This document shows, in pieces, positions 39,267 through 47,917 of a DNA stretch of 64,000 nt. The stretch covers positions 310,001 through 374,000 of the forward strand of contig WGLQ01000007.1 in the NCBI GenBank assembly GCA_016125495.1, given 5' to 3'. This stretch comes from Hyphomicrobiales bacterium. Lineage in GTDB: Bacteria; Pseudomonadota; Alphaproteobacteria; Rhizobiales; RI-29. How positions within the stretch are numbered: position 1 is the first letter of the stretch; every line of letters begins with the position of its first letter. Below the pieces are notes generated by a model, which saw nothing but the letters and a program-made list of their open reading frames with translations, was not told where the DNA came from and did no database searches. The translations under genes and the position numbers were made by a program.

Positions 39267-40385
39267 ATGCGTATCGACGGACGCCCCATGCGGACCATCT
39301 GGGTCGAGGACGACGGCTGGAGCGTCGGCATCATCGACCAGATCGAACTGCCCCACCGGTTCCGGACGCGCCGGCTGGAGAGCTGCGCGGAAGCGGCCCA
39401 CGCCATCAAGTCGATGCAGGTGCGTGGCGCACCGCTGATCGGGGCGACCGCCGCGTATGGCGTCGCCCTCGCGATGCGCCGCGATCCGGGCGATGCCGCG
39501 CTCGAGGACGCGATCGCGCATCTCGCCGCCCAGCGCCCGACCGCCGTCAACCTCCGCTGGGCACTCGATCGCATGTTCGAGACCCTCGCCCCGCTGCCCG
39601 CGGCCGAGCGCGCCCGGGCGGCCTACACGCGGGCAGCCCGGCTGTGCGACGACGATGTCGAGACCTGCCGGCGGATCGGCGAACACGGGCTCCCCATCAT
39701 CCGCGCCCTTGCCGAGCGCAAGGCCGGCAAACCGGTGGAGATCCTGACGCACTGCAACGCGGGCTGGCTCGCCTGCGTCGACTGGGGCACCGCGACGTCC
39801 CCCATTTATCAGGCCCACGACCTCGGCATTCCGGTCCATGTCTGGGTCGACGAGACCCGCCCCCGAAACCAAGGCGCCGCCATCACCGCCTACGAACTCG
39901 GCGCGCACGGCGTCCCCCACACCATTGTCGTCGACAACGCTGGCGGCCACCTGATGCAGCGCGGCCGGGTCGACATGTGCATTGTCGGCACCGACCGCAC
40001 GACGGCGACCGGCGATGTAGCCAACAAGATCGGCACATATCTCAAGGCGCTCGCCGCCCACGACAACGGCGTGCCCTTCTACGTGGCCTTGCCCTCGTCG
40101 ACCATCGACTGGACGATCCGCGACGGCTTTTCCATCCCGATCGAGGAGCGGGACGGTGAGGAGGTCCTCTCGATGACGATCCGCACCGCCGACGGCGGGC
40201 TGTCACGGGGGGAGATCGCGGCACCGGGCTCGCCGGCCGCCAATCCGGCCTTCGACGTCACCCCGGCACGGCTCGTCAGCGGGCTCATCACCGAGCGGGG
40301 CGTCTGCGCCGCGACGCAGCAAGGTCTGGCATCGCTCTTTCCGCACGAGGCCGCGCACGCCATGAGCGCCGAAACGGACGCATGA
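39267..40385 (+). CDS. mtnA: S-methyl-5-thioribose-1-phosphate isomerase
   Basis: A 372-residue enzyme converting methylthioribose-1-phosphate to methylthioribulose-1-phosphate. It is related to eIF2B subunits. Signatures: [95 protein letters not shown] and [20 protein letters not shown]. The catalytic Cys (in HCNAG) and Asp (in GTDRT) are present. GGAGGCCGAGGG precedes the ATG. The stop overlaps the GMC oxidoreductase start by four bases. No later methionine-salvage genes (mtnB, C, D) lie in the window. Confidence 0.96.
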   Translation: MRIDGRPMRTIWVEDDGWSVGIIDQIELPHRFRTRRLESCAEAAHAIKSMQVRGAPLIGATAAYGVALAMRRDPGDAALEDAIAHLAAQRPTAVNLRWALDRMFETLAPLPAAERARAAYTRAARLCDDDVETCRRIGEHGLPIIRALAERKAGKPVEILTHCNAGWLACVDWGTATSPIYQAHDLGIPVHVWVDETRPRNQGAAITAYELGAHGVPHTIVVDNAGGHLMQRGRVDMCIVGTDRTTATGDVANKIGTYLKALAAHDNGVPFYVALPSSTIDWTIRDGFSIPIEERDGEEVLSMTIRTADGGLSRGEIAAPGSPAANPAFDVTPARLVSGLITERGVCAATQQGLASLFPHEAAHAMSAETDA

Positions 40386-41896
40386 CGGGCGAACCCGAGA
40401 GCATCCTCGAAGTCGACGTCGCCATCGTTGGCGGCGGCTCGGCGGGCTGCATCATCGCGCGTCGTCTCGCCGATGCCAGGCCCGACTGGCGCATCCTGCT
40501 GATCGAGGCGGGCCCGGCCGACGAGGGCGACCCGACGCTGACCGACATCAGCCGGCTCGACGAGCAACGGCCGGAGCTCGACTGGGGCTTTCGGGCTGCA
40601 CCGCACGAAGGTGGTCCCGCCGAACTCGCCTATGCCCGCGCCCGCGCTCTCGGCGGCTGCGGCAACCACAACGATTGCGCCTTTCTCATCCCCCCGCCGA
40701 GCGACTTCGAGGCCTGGGTCGCGGCCGGTGCACGGGGCTGGGGACCCAACGACGTCGCCCCGTTCTTTGCGCGCATCGAAGAGCGCGTACATGTCGAGAG
40801 ACACCCGCCGCTCTCGCCCGTCTCGCGCGCATTCATTGCCGCCGGCAACGAGTTGGGACTGCCGACCCGGGACTTTCGGGACGGCATCGAGGAGGGCGTC
40901 GGCGCATTTCCCCTCAATGCCCGTGGCGCGATCCGCCAGTCGTCCTCGGTCGCCTACCTGCACCCGATCGACCTGCTGCCCGCCAATCTGATCCTCTGGA
41001 CCGAGACCCTGGTCGAGCGCATCCTTTTCGAGGACCGCCGCGCCACCGCCATCGAAACGACGCGCGGCGGGGTCTCGGTTGCCGGCGAACTGGTCCTCTC
41101 GGCAGGCGCCATTCAGACGCCGCAGCTCCTGATGGTCTCGGGCATCGGACCGGCCGGTGCGCTCGCGGCCCACTCGATCCCGGTGCTGCACGATGTCGCA
41201 GGCATCGGATCGCATCTCCTCGACCACCCGGCGGCGGCGGTCACGTTCGAACTCGCCCATCCGGTGCCCGCATGGTCGATCACGCCCTTCGAGGCTACGA
41301 TGCTGATCCGCATCGATGCCGATGCCCCCGCCCCCGACGTTCTCTTCCACTTCGGTCTGCGCGTCAGGGAAAAATACGAGGAGGACCCCCGCCTCGGCCG
41401 ATTGGTCAACGGCGTCAAATTGTCACCGAACGTCACGCGGGCGCGCAGCGAGGGCTACATTGGCCTCACCGGTCCGCGCATCGGCGATGCACCGCGGATT
41501 TCCCTCTGCTACCTTTCCGATCCCGAAGGCTACGACCGCCGCATCCTGCGCGCGGCGATGCGCTTTGCCCGCCGCATCATGGAGGCCCCCTCCTTCCGCG
41601 CCATAGCATCGAGGGAGGTCGCCCCGGGCCCGGGCGTCACCACCGACGCCGAGCTGGACGCCCACATCGATCGCGTCGTCGAAACCGTTTATCATCCATC
41701 GGGAACCTGCCGGATGGGCGATCCCCGGGACCCCCGATCGGTCGTTGCCCCGGATCTCGGCGTGTGTGGTCTCGCCAATGTCACGGTTGCGGACGCGAGT
41801 GTGTTCCCGACCATGGTGACGACGAACATCAACAGCGCCGTCATGATGATTGGCGAACGCGCCGCCGCACTTCTCGCCGCGCGGCACTTGCGCTGA
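40382..41896 (+). CDS. GMC family FAD-dependent oxidoreductase
   Basis: A 504-residue flavoenzyme of the choline dehydrogenase/glucose oxidase type. FAD-binding [18 protein letters not shown] is at residues 16-33. The second signature is [20 protein letters not shown], and the C-terminal active site is [10 protein letters not shown] followed by [14 protein letters not shown]. The region [20 protein letters not shown] differs from the commoner GGSSSINGM form and marks a less-studied subgroup. Its substrate, presumably an alcohol, is unknown. The ATG overlaps the mtnA stop (ATGA), so the two are translationally coupled, which hints at a link with methylthioribulose or another sugar alcohol. It is convergent with the MOSC gene, eight bases apart. 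Confidence 0.88.
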   Translation: MTGEPESILEVDVAIVGGGSAGCIIARRLADARPDWRILLIEAGPADEGDPTLTDISRLDEQRPELDWGFRAAPHEGGPAELAYARARALGGCGNHNDCAFLIPPPSDFEAWVAAGARGWGPNDVAPFFARIEERVHVERHPPLSPVSRAFIAAGNELGLPTRDFRDGIEEGVGAFPLNARGAIRQSSSVAYLHPIDLLPANLILWTETLVERILFEDRRATAIETTRGGVSVAGELVLSAGAIQTPQLLMVSGIGPAGALAAHSIPVLHDVAGIGSHLLDHPAAAVTFELAHPVPAWSITPFEATMLIRIDADAPAPDVLFHFGLRVREKYEEDPRLGRLVNGVKLSPNVTRARSEGYIGLTGPRIGDAPRISLCYLSDPEGYDRRILRAAMRFARRIMEAPSFRAIASREVAPGPGVTTDAELDAHIDRVVETVYHPSGTCRMGDPRDPRSVVAPDLGVCGLANVTVADASVFPTMVTTNINSAVMMIGERAAALLAARHLR

Positions 41897-41904
41897 ATCG
41901 TGGC

Positions 41905-42435
41905 TCAGGGAACGGCGAGCGCGACCGCATCCCCGATGGTGATCACCCCCGCCGACACCACCTCGGCCGTTACCCCGCCGTGGCCGCGCACGGCATTGTA
42001 CCCACCGGACCCGAGGGCCTCCTCCATCCGGCTGCATGGCGCGCAGGGACCGGTGACACGCAGCTTCGCCGTGCCGATCTCGATCACGCGATGGCGCAGC
42101 GCCAGCAGATTGATGCCCGCGACCGCGATGTTCCGGCGCAGCAGCTCCGGCCCGATTTCCGCCCGCCCGAGAAGGCTCGCGATGACGCAAAGGTGCTCCC
42201 ACTGCACGAGTGTCACCGCCCTTTTTCCCTCCCTCATCCGGTGATCGCCGACGAGGCCTTGGGGCAAGACGTCGACGCACTCGCGCAACGTCATCGGCGC
42301 GCGCCGGGCCGGCCGCACTGCGATCCAGCGCACACGACCCGGGCCCGCATGGCGCGTGGTCAGCGCCTCGATGACGCCCTCGCCGAACGGTGCCGCGCCG
42401 CCCGACCGGTTGCCGTCCGGTTCGCGCAATTTCAC
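41905..42435 (-). CDS. MOSC-domain protein
   Basis: A 176-residue MOSC (molybdenum cofactor sulfurase C-terminal) domain protein. Signatures: VRWIAVRPARRAPM, LVGDHRMREGKRAVTLVQWE, GPELLRRNIAVAGINLLALR and the cysteine motif VTGPCAPCSRMEEALG with the conserved Cys used for sulfur or N-hydroxy substrate chemistry. Stand-alone MOSC proteins of this length include YiiM-like detoxifying enzymes; the exact substrate is not known. It is downstream of the histidine kinase gene (23 bp), same direction, so perhaps part of the regulator operon. Confidence 0.85.
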   Translation of the reverse strand: MKLREPDGNRSGGAAPFGEGVIEALTTRHAGPGRVRWIAVRPARRAPMTLRECVDVLPQGLVGDHRMREGKRAVTLVQWEHLCVIASLLGRAEIGPELLRRNIAVAGINLLALRHRVIEIGTAKLRVTGPCAPCSRMEEALGSGGYNAVRGHGGVTAEVVSAGVITIGDAVALAVP

Positions 42436-42458
42436 TCCTCCACGCTCGCGCCCGCCAC

Positions 42459-43853
42459 TCAGACCGGCACCTGGATGATCGCCTTGAGACCGCCGAGAGG
42501 ACTGTCCTCCAGCCAGATGTCACCGCCGTGTGTTCGCGCGATGTCGCGAGAGATCGCGAGCCCGAGGCCGGTGTTGCCGACGTCCTGGTTGCGGGCGGTG
42601 TCGAGGCGGTAGAAGGGACGGAAAACCTCCTCGCGTTTGTCGGCGACGATGCCGGGGCCGTCGTCGTCGACCTCGATGCGCAGCCAGTGCCCGTCGAGTC
42701 CTACGCTCACTTGCACCGTCTTGGCATAGCGCACGGCATTGGTGACGAGATTTGTGATCGCACGCTTCAGCGCCCGTCGCTTGATCGAGACGACCATCGG
42801 GCCGTCGTGCGCCATTTTCAGCTCGAAGCGCCGCGAGAGGCGGGCGGCCTCCTGCTCGATTTCGGCGATCAGGGCGCGCACATCGTGCAGCGCCGTCTCC
42901 TCCCCGCTGCTCCCCTTGGCGAAGGACATGTAGTCCTCCAGCATCGCCTGCATCTCCTCGACATCGCTCTTCAGCGCGTCCGTATCGACCCTCCCGTCGA
43001 TCATCGCCAATTCCAGCCGGAATCGCGTCAGGATGGTCCGGAGGTCGTGGCTGACGCCGGCGAGCATGGCGGTGCGCTGCTCCACGTGGCGCTCGATCCG
43101 ATCGCGCATTTCGATGAACGCGCTCGCGGCCTGGCGCACCTCGCGCGCACCCCTGGCGCGGAAATCCTCCGGCACCGGCCGCCCCTTGCCGAAGGCGTCG
43201 GCCGCCTCCGCCAGGCGCACCACCGGCTTGATCTGGTTGTGCAGAAAAAGAATGGCGACGGTCAGGAGGACGAGGGACGTGCCGACCATCCAGATGAGGA
43301 AGATGTGCGAGTTGGAGGCATATGTCTGGCTGCGATGCGTGATGAAGCGCAGCACCGCGTCCTCGAGGCGGATTTGAATCTCGACGTGCCGCGAGCGTCC
43401 GACCGTGTCGATCCAGTAAGGCCGCGAAACGTGGCGTGCGAGTTCGTTCGAAAGCGTGCGATCGAGGAGGTCGAAATAGGGCCGTGGCCGCTCGGGCGGC
43501 AGTTCACCCTTCGGCAACACCTGGACGGAAAGCCCCATGCGCTGGCGCGCCACCTCGATGAGGCCGGCGTAATTGTCCTGTTCGCCGTAGTCCTGGTACA
43601 TGTCGATGACGGCCGCGATGCTGCCCGCCGTCGCCTCCGACAAGCGGCGCGTCATCGCCTCCCAGTGCCGCTCCATGAAGATGAAAGCGACGACCGACTG
43701 CAACAACACCATCGGCGCGATGATGATGATGAGGGCACGCGCATAGAGCCCCTTCGGCAGGAACGACCACAGCGACTGGCCGAACCGGCGCAGTCGTCCG
43801 CCGAGGCCGCTCGTCGCGCCTTGGCTCTCGTCACTGTCGAGGATCGCAACCAT
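42459..43853 (-). CDS. Two-component sensor histidine kinase, EnvZ-like
   Basis: A 464-residue membrane sensor. Helices at about 41-60 and 184-205 flank a periplasmic domain of 120 residues. A HAMP region follows (NQIKPVVRLAEAADAFGKGR). The phospho-accepting His269 is in MLAGVSHDLRTILTRFRLEL. ATPase boxes are visible: N box NLVTNAVRYAK, D/G box VDDDGPGIVADKREEVFRPF and G2 box NTGLGLAISRDIARTHGG. Its ATG shares a base with the stop of the response regulator (TGATG), so they are a coupled pair. The signal sensed is unknown. EnvZ/PetR-partner type by context. Confidence 0.94.
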   Translation of the reverse strand: MVAILDSDESQGATSGLGGRLRRFGQSLWSFLPKGLYARALIIIIAPMVLLQSVVAFIFMERHWEAMTRRLSEATAGSIAAVIDMYQDYGEQDNYAGLIEVARQRMGLSVQVLPKGELPPERPRPYFDLLDRTLSNELARHVSRPYWIDTVGRSRHVEIQIRLEDAVLRFITHRSQTYASNSHIFLIWMVGTSLVLLTVAILFLHNQIKPVVRLAEAADAFGKGRPVPEDFRARGAREVRQAASAFIEMRDRIERHVEQRTAMLAGVSHDLRTILTRFRLELAMIDGRVDTDALKSDVEEMQAMLEDYMSFAKGSSGEETALHDVRALIAEIEQEAARLSRRFELKMAHDGPMVVSIKRRALKRAITNLVTNAVRYAKTVQVSVGLDGHWLRIEVDDDGPGIVADKREEVFRPFYRLDTARNQDVGNTGLGLAISRDIARTHGGDIWLEDSPLGGLKAIIQVPV

Positions 43854-44578
43854 CAGTCGGTATGCAGGATATAGCCTTTTCCACGCACGGTCTGCAGATA
43901 GACGGGATTGGCCGGATCGACCTCGATCTTGCGGCGCAATCGGTTGATCTGGACGTCGATCGCCCGCTCGTTGCCGATCCCCTCGTCGGTCACGAGTTCA
44001 TGGCGCGGGATCGGCTGACCGGCCTGTTGGGCGAACTGGCGCAGCAGATCCCGCTCGCGCTCCGTGAGCCGTATGGTCTCCCCGTCTCGCTGCAATTCGC
44101 CCCGCGTGACATGGAAGACGAACGGTCCGATCCTCACCTCGTCGCTCGAGATGCTCGTCGTCGCACGTCGCCGCAGGATGTTGTTGATCCGCAGCAACAG
44201 CTCGCGCGGCTCGAACGGTTTCGGCAGATAGTCGTCGACGCCCGCCTCGAGCCCCTTGATGCGGTCGTCCGGCTCGGACTGGGCCGTCAGCATCAGGATC
44301 GGCAGGCCGGCGAATTGACCGGACCTCAATTCGCGCGCGAACGCCAGCCCATCGACCCCCGGCATCATGATGTCGAGCACGACGAGGTCGAAGGCGAGCC
44401 CTTCCATCGCCGAACGGGCCGACTCGACGTCGCGCGCGGTCGTTGCTCGAAAGCCGTTCTCCAACAGGTAGCGTCCGATCAGTTTGCGGATGCGCTGGTC
44501 GTCATCGACGACGAGGACGTGCGGCGCATCGTCCGATGGCGGCTTGATGCCGTCACCCAGTGCGGAGATCCGATTCAT
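43853..44578 (-). CDS. petR: OmpR-type response regulator, PetR-like
   Basis: A 241-residue regulator. The receiver domain has the acidic pocket VLVVDDDQR and phospho-Asp69 in VVLDIMMPG, with the conserved Lys in DDYLPKPFEPREL. The C-terminal winged helix (RLTERERDLLRQFAQQAGQP to DVQINRLRRKIEVDP) binds DNA. ATG at 44578 follows GGAGGGACGCG and overlaps the MarR-family gene's end by 26 bases. MarR-then-OmpR order matches petP-petR of Rhodobacter capsulatus, where both genes were reported as needed for cytochrome bc1 production; that link is by context and not proven here. Confidence 0.9.
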   Translation of the reverse strand: MNRISALGDGIKPPSDDAPHVLVVDDDQRIRKLIGRYLLENGFRATTARDVESARSAMEGLAFDLVVLDIMMPGVDGLAFARELRSGQFAGLPILMLTAQSEPDDRIKGLEAGVDDYLPKPFEPRELLLRINNILRRRATTSISSDEVRIGPFVFHVTRGELQRDGETIRLTERERDLLRQFAQQAGQPIPRHELVTDEGIGNERAIDVQINRLRRKIEVDPANPVYLQTVRGKGYILHTD

Positions 44579-45149
44579 CGCGTCCCTCCACCTCCTCATG
44601 TCTCGCCCCGAGGCGAGCTTCGTTGCGCACCCGACGAGCCTTGCTGATTCCGACGAGGAATTGCTCGACCGCGCAACGGCCATCGGCATCGAGACCATCC
44701 AGCGCCCCGCCGACCCGGCGGATTTGCGGCGCTATGAGCTGGGCGAACAAGGCCGCACCGCGCTCGGTTGCGAACAACAATCGCTCGCGGCGGTCCTGCT
44801 CGCCGGCCCGCTGCTCGATCAACCCTTCGTCGACCAACTGCTTCAGCACGCGGGCGAGACTTTGCTTGGTGATTTTCAGGATGTCGAGCAGATCGGCGAC
44901 CCTGAGACCCGGCCTGAAGTTGACGAAATGCAGCACGCGGTGATGCGCCCGCCCGTAGCCGAGCGCCTCGAGCATCTCGTCCGGATCGGAAATGAAATCG
45001 CGGTAGGCGAAAAAGAGCTGCTCGATGACGCGCACGATCGGATCATCACCGTTCTTGACGGCTTCGGCGGGCTCTGCCTGCCCCGCCGCCCCGCCCTGGC
45101 CCCGGTTGGCGGCAACCAGCGTTTCCGCACTGAGGTCGTTTGCAGCCAT
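44553..45149 (-). CDS. petP: MarR family regulator, PetP-like
   Basis: A 198-residue regulator with a winged helix-turn-helix (VADLLDILKITKQSLARVLK, then the wing AGEQDRRERLLFATERGAAL). An N-terminal Ala/Gly/Asp-rich extension of about 38 residues precedes the fold; the start MAANDLSAETLV is at 45149. It is the first gene of a marR-ompR-envZ run and is divergent from ilvE. Two CAAC-N3-GTTG dyads in the intergenic region are likely its operators, so it may control itself and ilvE. Naming as petP rests on gene order with petR. Confidence 0.88.
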   Translation of the reverse strand: MAANDLSAETLVAANRGQGGAAGQAEPAEAVKNGDDPIVRVIEQLFFAYRDFISDPDEMLEALGYGRAHHRVLHFVNFRPGLRVADLLDILKITKQSLARVLKQLVDEGLIEQRAGEQDRRERLLFATERGAALFAQLIAPQIRRVGGALDGLDADGRCAVEQFLVGISKARRVRNEARLGARHEEVEGRDESDLRTG

Positions 45150-45282
45150 CTGCGCCTCGTTCCTCGCTGGCCGATCGCCCGTCCCCGGCAAGAGCCCTGG
45201 GCTGTGCGGGCCCGGACCGACGCCTGCGATAGGCGCTCAAGCCTCACCAGCCGCCGCGATCATGGTCGCGAACGGCATTTAG

Positions 45283-45355
45283 GTCAACCATGTTGACATA
45301 TCATCGGTCGGTTGATACCTGTCGCGGATGCCGCCATTTGCGCAACATTGTTGCG
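45283..45355. promoter_or_regulatory. Twin CAAC-N3-GTTG dyads in the petP-ilvE divergent region
   Basis: GTCAAC-CAT-GTTGAC (45283-45297) and CGCAAC-ATT-GTTGCG (45341-45355) share the core CAAC-N3-GTTG and are centred 58 bp apart. TTGACA at 45293-45298 overlaps the first dyad and could be the ilvE -35, with a weak -10 near 45315. A MarR-type repressor bound here would block it. Confidence 0.55.
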
Positions 45356-45424
45356 TGGCGCGCCCAGAAAACAGCAACACCGTGAAATTGCGGCCAAATC
45401 GGAGCGGCCGTTGGGAGAACGACA

Positions 45425-46315
45425 ATGGCCGGTGCGCCCTATCACGATCGCGATGGTTGGATCTGGTTCGACGGCGAGTGGAAACCTTGGCGCGAGGCGA
45501 ATCTGCACGTCCTGAGCCATGGTCTGCATTACGCTTCGAGCGTCTTCGAGGGCGAGCGCGCCTATGGTGGCGAGATTTTCAAGCTCGAGGAGCACACGGA
45601 ACGGCTCTATGAAAGTGCCCGCTGGCTCGACTTCGAGATCCCGTTTTCGCCGGCCACGCTCAATGAAGCCTCGCGCGAGGCGGTCCGCCGCAATGGCCTC
45701 GTCGACTGCTACATCCGCCCGATCGCCTGGCGCGGCAGCGGCCAGATGGGTGTCGCCGCGCAGAACGCCGGTGTCCATGTCGCCATCGCCGCTTGGGATT
45801 GGGGCTCCTATTTCGACCCGGCCCAACGCCTCAGGGGCATCCGGTTGCGCCATGCCGACTACCGCCGGCCCGATCCGGCAACCATCCCCTGCAAGGCCAA
45901 GGCGGCTGGGCTCTACATGATCTGCACCCTCGAAAAGCACAAGGCCGAGGCCCGCGGCTACGCCGACGCCCTGATGCTCGACTATCGCGGCAACGTCGCC
46001 GAATGCACCGGCGCCAACATCTTCTTCATCAAGGATGGCACCATCCACACGCCCCGCCCCGACGCCTTCCTCGACGGCATCACCCGGCGCACCGTGATCG
46101 ATCTCGCCCGCAGGCGCGGCTACACTCTCGAAGAACGCATCATCTCGCCGACCGAACTGGCCAGCTTCAGCGAGTGCTTCATCACCGGCACCGCCGCCGA
46201 AATCACACCCGTCTCCGAGATCGGTGACTTCCACTACAAGCCCGGCGCGATCACCGAAACTCTGCTCAACGACTACATGGCGGTCGTTCGCCCGAAGGCC
46301 GCCGTCGCCGAATAG
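45425..46315 (+). CDS. ilvE: Branched-chain amino acid aminotransferase
   Basis: A 296-residue PLP fold-type IV transaminase for valine, leucine and isoleucine. Signatures: HVLSHGLHYASSVFEGERAY, the PLP-lysine region TIPCKAKAAGLYMIC (Lys159), DALMLDYRGNVAECTGANIF and the late ITGTAAEITPVSEIG. The ATG at 45425 follows GGGAGAACGAC. D-amino acid transaminase or aminodeoxychorismate lyase are related, but length and motifs favour IlvE. It is divergent from the MarR/PetP-like gene and followed by a terminator. Confidence 0.94.
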   Translation: MAGAPYHDRDGWIWFDGEWKPWREANLHVLSHGLHYASSVFEGERAYGGEIFKLEEHTERLYESARWLDFEIPFSPATLNEASREAVRRNGLVDCYIRPIAWRGSGQMGVAAQNAGVHVAIAAWDWGSYFDPAQRLRGIRLRHADYRRPDPATIPCKAKAAGLYMICTLEKHKAEARGYADALMLDYRGNVAECTGANIFFIKDGTIHTPRPDAFLDGITRRTVIDLARRRGYTLEERIISPTELASFSECFITGTAAEITPVSEIGDFHYKPGAITETLLNDYMAVVRPKAAVAE

Positions 46316-46352
46316 TCGCACTGTCGCTCGAGCCCGATTCCAGGAATGCCAG

Positions 46353-46377
46353 GCCGCCCGGCACCACGCCGGGCGGC
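46353..46377 (+). terminator. Intrinsic terminator of ilvE
   Basis: A perfect 10-bp GC stem (GCCGCCCGGC with GCCGGGCGGC), 5-nt loop, followed by ATTTCTTTT. It begins 37 bp after the ilvE stop. Confidence 0.9.
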
Positions 46378-46391
46378 ATTTCTTTTCGAGC

Positions 46392-46421
46392 TTGACGTTG
46401 CAACATACCGAACGGTATGTA
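46392..46421 (+). promoter_or_regulatory. Promoter overlapped by TetR-type palindrome
   Basis: TTGACG (46392-46397) and TATGTA (46416-46421) form a promoter with an 18-nt spacer. The perfect dyad ACATACCG-AA-CGGTATGT (46403-46420) fills the spacer and -10, the usual place for a TetR-family operator. No TetR gene adjoins it, and the 120-nt leader to the VOC gene holds no recognisable regulator. Confidence 0.6.
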
Positions 46422-46542
46422 TTTGGAGTGCTGCGGGGGCAAGCCCGTCAACCCGTCGCGAAATCGCCGCGGATGTGAGCGATCGTCTCGAAGGTCACGT
46501 CGAGGTGCTGCTCGCTGCGCGAAGTCAGCTACGGAGATCGGG

Positions 46543-47034
46543 ATGACACAACGGGAAAAACTCGTCACCTTCCTGTGGTTCGACCACGGCGAAGCGAAAA
46601 GGGCAGCGGAGTTCTATGCCGCGACATTTCCCGACAGCAAAGTCGAACGGGTGAACACCGCGCCCGGTGATTTCCCCGGCGGCAAGCAAGGAATTGAACT
46701 CACCGTCGAGTTCACTCTGCTCGGGCGCAAGTTCATCGGCCTCAACGGCGGTCCGATCGTCACGCCGAACGAAGCCGTCAGCTTCATGGTGCTGACCGAA
46801 AGCCAGAGCGAAACCGACCGTTATTGGAACGCGATCGTCGGCAACGGCGGTACGGAGAACGCGTGCGGCTGGTGCAAGGACCGCTGGGGCCATTCGTGGC
46901 AGATCACGCCGAGATTGCTGATGGATCTGACGACAGGATCGGACCGCGCCAAGGCCAAGCGCGCCTTCGAGGCCATGATGACGATGAAGAAAATCGATAT
47001 CGCGGCGCTCGAGGCCGCGGTCGGAGCCGGATGA
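46543..47034 (+). CDS. VOC family protein (PhnB/3-demethylubiquinone-methyltransferase-like)
   Basis: A 163-residue single-polypeptide VOC fold. Signatures: KLVTFLWFDHGEAKRAAEFY, KVERVNTAPGDFPGGKQGIE, FIGLNGGPIVTPNEAVSFMV, and CGWCKDRWGHSWQITPRLLM, which is typical of the PhnB-like/3-demethylubiquinone subgroup (Pfam 3-dmu-9_3-mt). The start is at ATG 46543 after CGGAGATCGGG. Enzymatic role unknown; the family name is historical. It leads a run of five small genes, all plus strand with short gaps, behind the TetR-type operator. Members of such clusters are often stress-induced. Confidence 0.88.
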   Translation: MTQREKLVTFLWFDHGEAKRAAEFYAATFPDSKVERVNTAPGDFPGGKQGIELTVEFTLLGRKFIGLNGGPIVTPNEAVSFMVLTESQSETDRYWNAIVGNGGTENACGWCKDRWGHSWQITPRLLMDLTTGSDRAKAKRAFEAMMTMKKIDIAALEAAVGAG

Positions 47035-47046
47035 AGGAGCAAAATC

Positions 47047-47436
47047 ATGACCTATGTCGACGGCTTCGTGATCGCGGTCCCGACCGCCAACAAACAGAAG
47101 TTCATCGATCACGCCAACGAAGGTGACGGCGTCTTCATCGATCTCGGCGCCCTGCGCGTCATCGAATGCTGGGGCGACGACATCAAGGATGGCAAGTTGA
47201 CCGATTTCCGTCGCGCCGTTCAGGCCAAGGACGACGAGACGGTCGTCTTTTCCTGGATCGAATGGCCCGACAAGGCGACACGCGATGCGGCCTTCGCGAC
47301 GATGATGGAGTGGATGAAAAATCCCGGAACGGGCGACCCGCGGATGGACCCCTCGAGGAACCCCATGCCGTTCGACGGCAAGCGATTGATCTACGGCGGT
47401 TTTGCGCCGATCGTCGAGGTCGCTTCCAAGGAATAG
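47047..47436 (+). CDS. DUF1428 family protein
   Basis: A 129-residue protein. It begins MTYVDGFVIAVPTANKQKFI, the DUF1428 hallmark, and continues with IECWGDDIKDGKLTDFRRAV, TVVFSWIEWPDKATRDAAFA and FDGKRLIYGGFAPIVEV near the end. It has a ferredoxin-like dimeric alpha-beta barrel fold by family. Function is unknown. The gene lies 12 bp after the VOC gene and 19 bp before the SRPBCC gene. DUF1428 genes commonly neighbour VOC/SRPBCC genes in Rhizobiales. Confidence 0.9.
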   Translation: MTYVDGFVIAVPTANKQKFIDHANEGDGVFIDLGALRVIECWGDDIKDGKLTDFRRAVQAKDDETVVFSWIEWPDKATRDAAFATMMEWMKNPGTGDPRMDPSRNPMPFDGKRLIYGGFAPIVEVASKE

Positions 47437-47455
47437 GCTCGAGGAGCGAAACGCC

Positions 47456-47899
47456 ATGCCCGGCACGATCCGCCTCCACCGCGTCCTGACGGCAAAGCCC
47501 GAGAAGGTCTACCGGGCCTTCCTCGATCCCGACGCATTGGCGCGCTGGCTGCCGCCGAACGGCTTCACCGCCAAGGTCCATCACCTCGAGGCCAAGGTCG
47601 GCGGCACGTTTCGCATGTCATTCACGAATTTCACGAGCGGCAAGAGCCATGACTTCGGCGGCGCCTACCGCGAGCTGAAGCCGGCCACGCGCTTGCAGTA
47701 CACCGACGTCTTCGACGATCCGAACCTGCCCGGCGAGATGCTGGTGACCGTCGACCTGACGGCGGTCTCGGTCGGCACCGAAATCAGCATCGTGCAGGAA
47801 GGGGTGCCGGACGCCATCCCGCCGGAGGCCTGCTATCTCGGTTGGCAGCAGTCGCTCTCGAGCCTGGCCCGGCTGGTCGAGCCCGAAATCCCAGATTGA
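47456..47899 (+). CDS. SRPBCC (AHSA1-like) protein
   Basis: A 147-residue START/Bet-v1-fold protein. Signatures: IRLHRVLTAKPEKVYRAFLD, PDALARWLPPNGFTAKVHHL, FRMSFTNFTSGKSHDFGGAY and a C-terminal EACYLGWQQSLSSLARLVEP. The start is ATG 47456 after GAGGAGCGAA. The fold binds hydrophobic ligands in a deep cavity; the ligand here is unknown. Third gene of the VOC/DUF1428/SRPBCC cluster. Confidence 0.88.
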   Translation: MPGTIRLHRVLTAKPEKVYRAFLDPDALARWLPPNGFTAKVHHLEAKVGGTFRMSFTNFTSGKSHDFGGAYRELKPATRLQYTDVFDDPNLPGEMLVTVDLTAVSVGTEISIVQEGVPDAIPPEACYLGWQQSLSSLARLVEPEIPD

Positions 47900-47917
47900 G
47901 GCATTGGAGACAAGGAC

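Noticed and set aside
46422-46542. Possible remnant of a TetR gene in the leader of the VOC cluster
   Set aside because: Short reading segments such as ADVSDRLEGHVEVLLAAR look helical, but no helix-turn-helix pattern can be seen, so no pseudogene is called.
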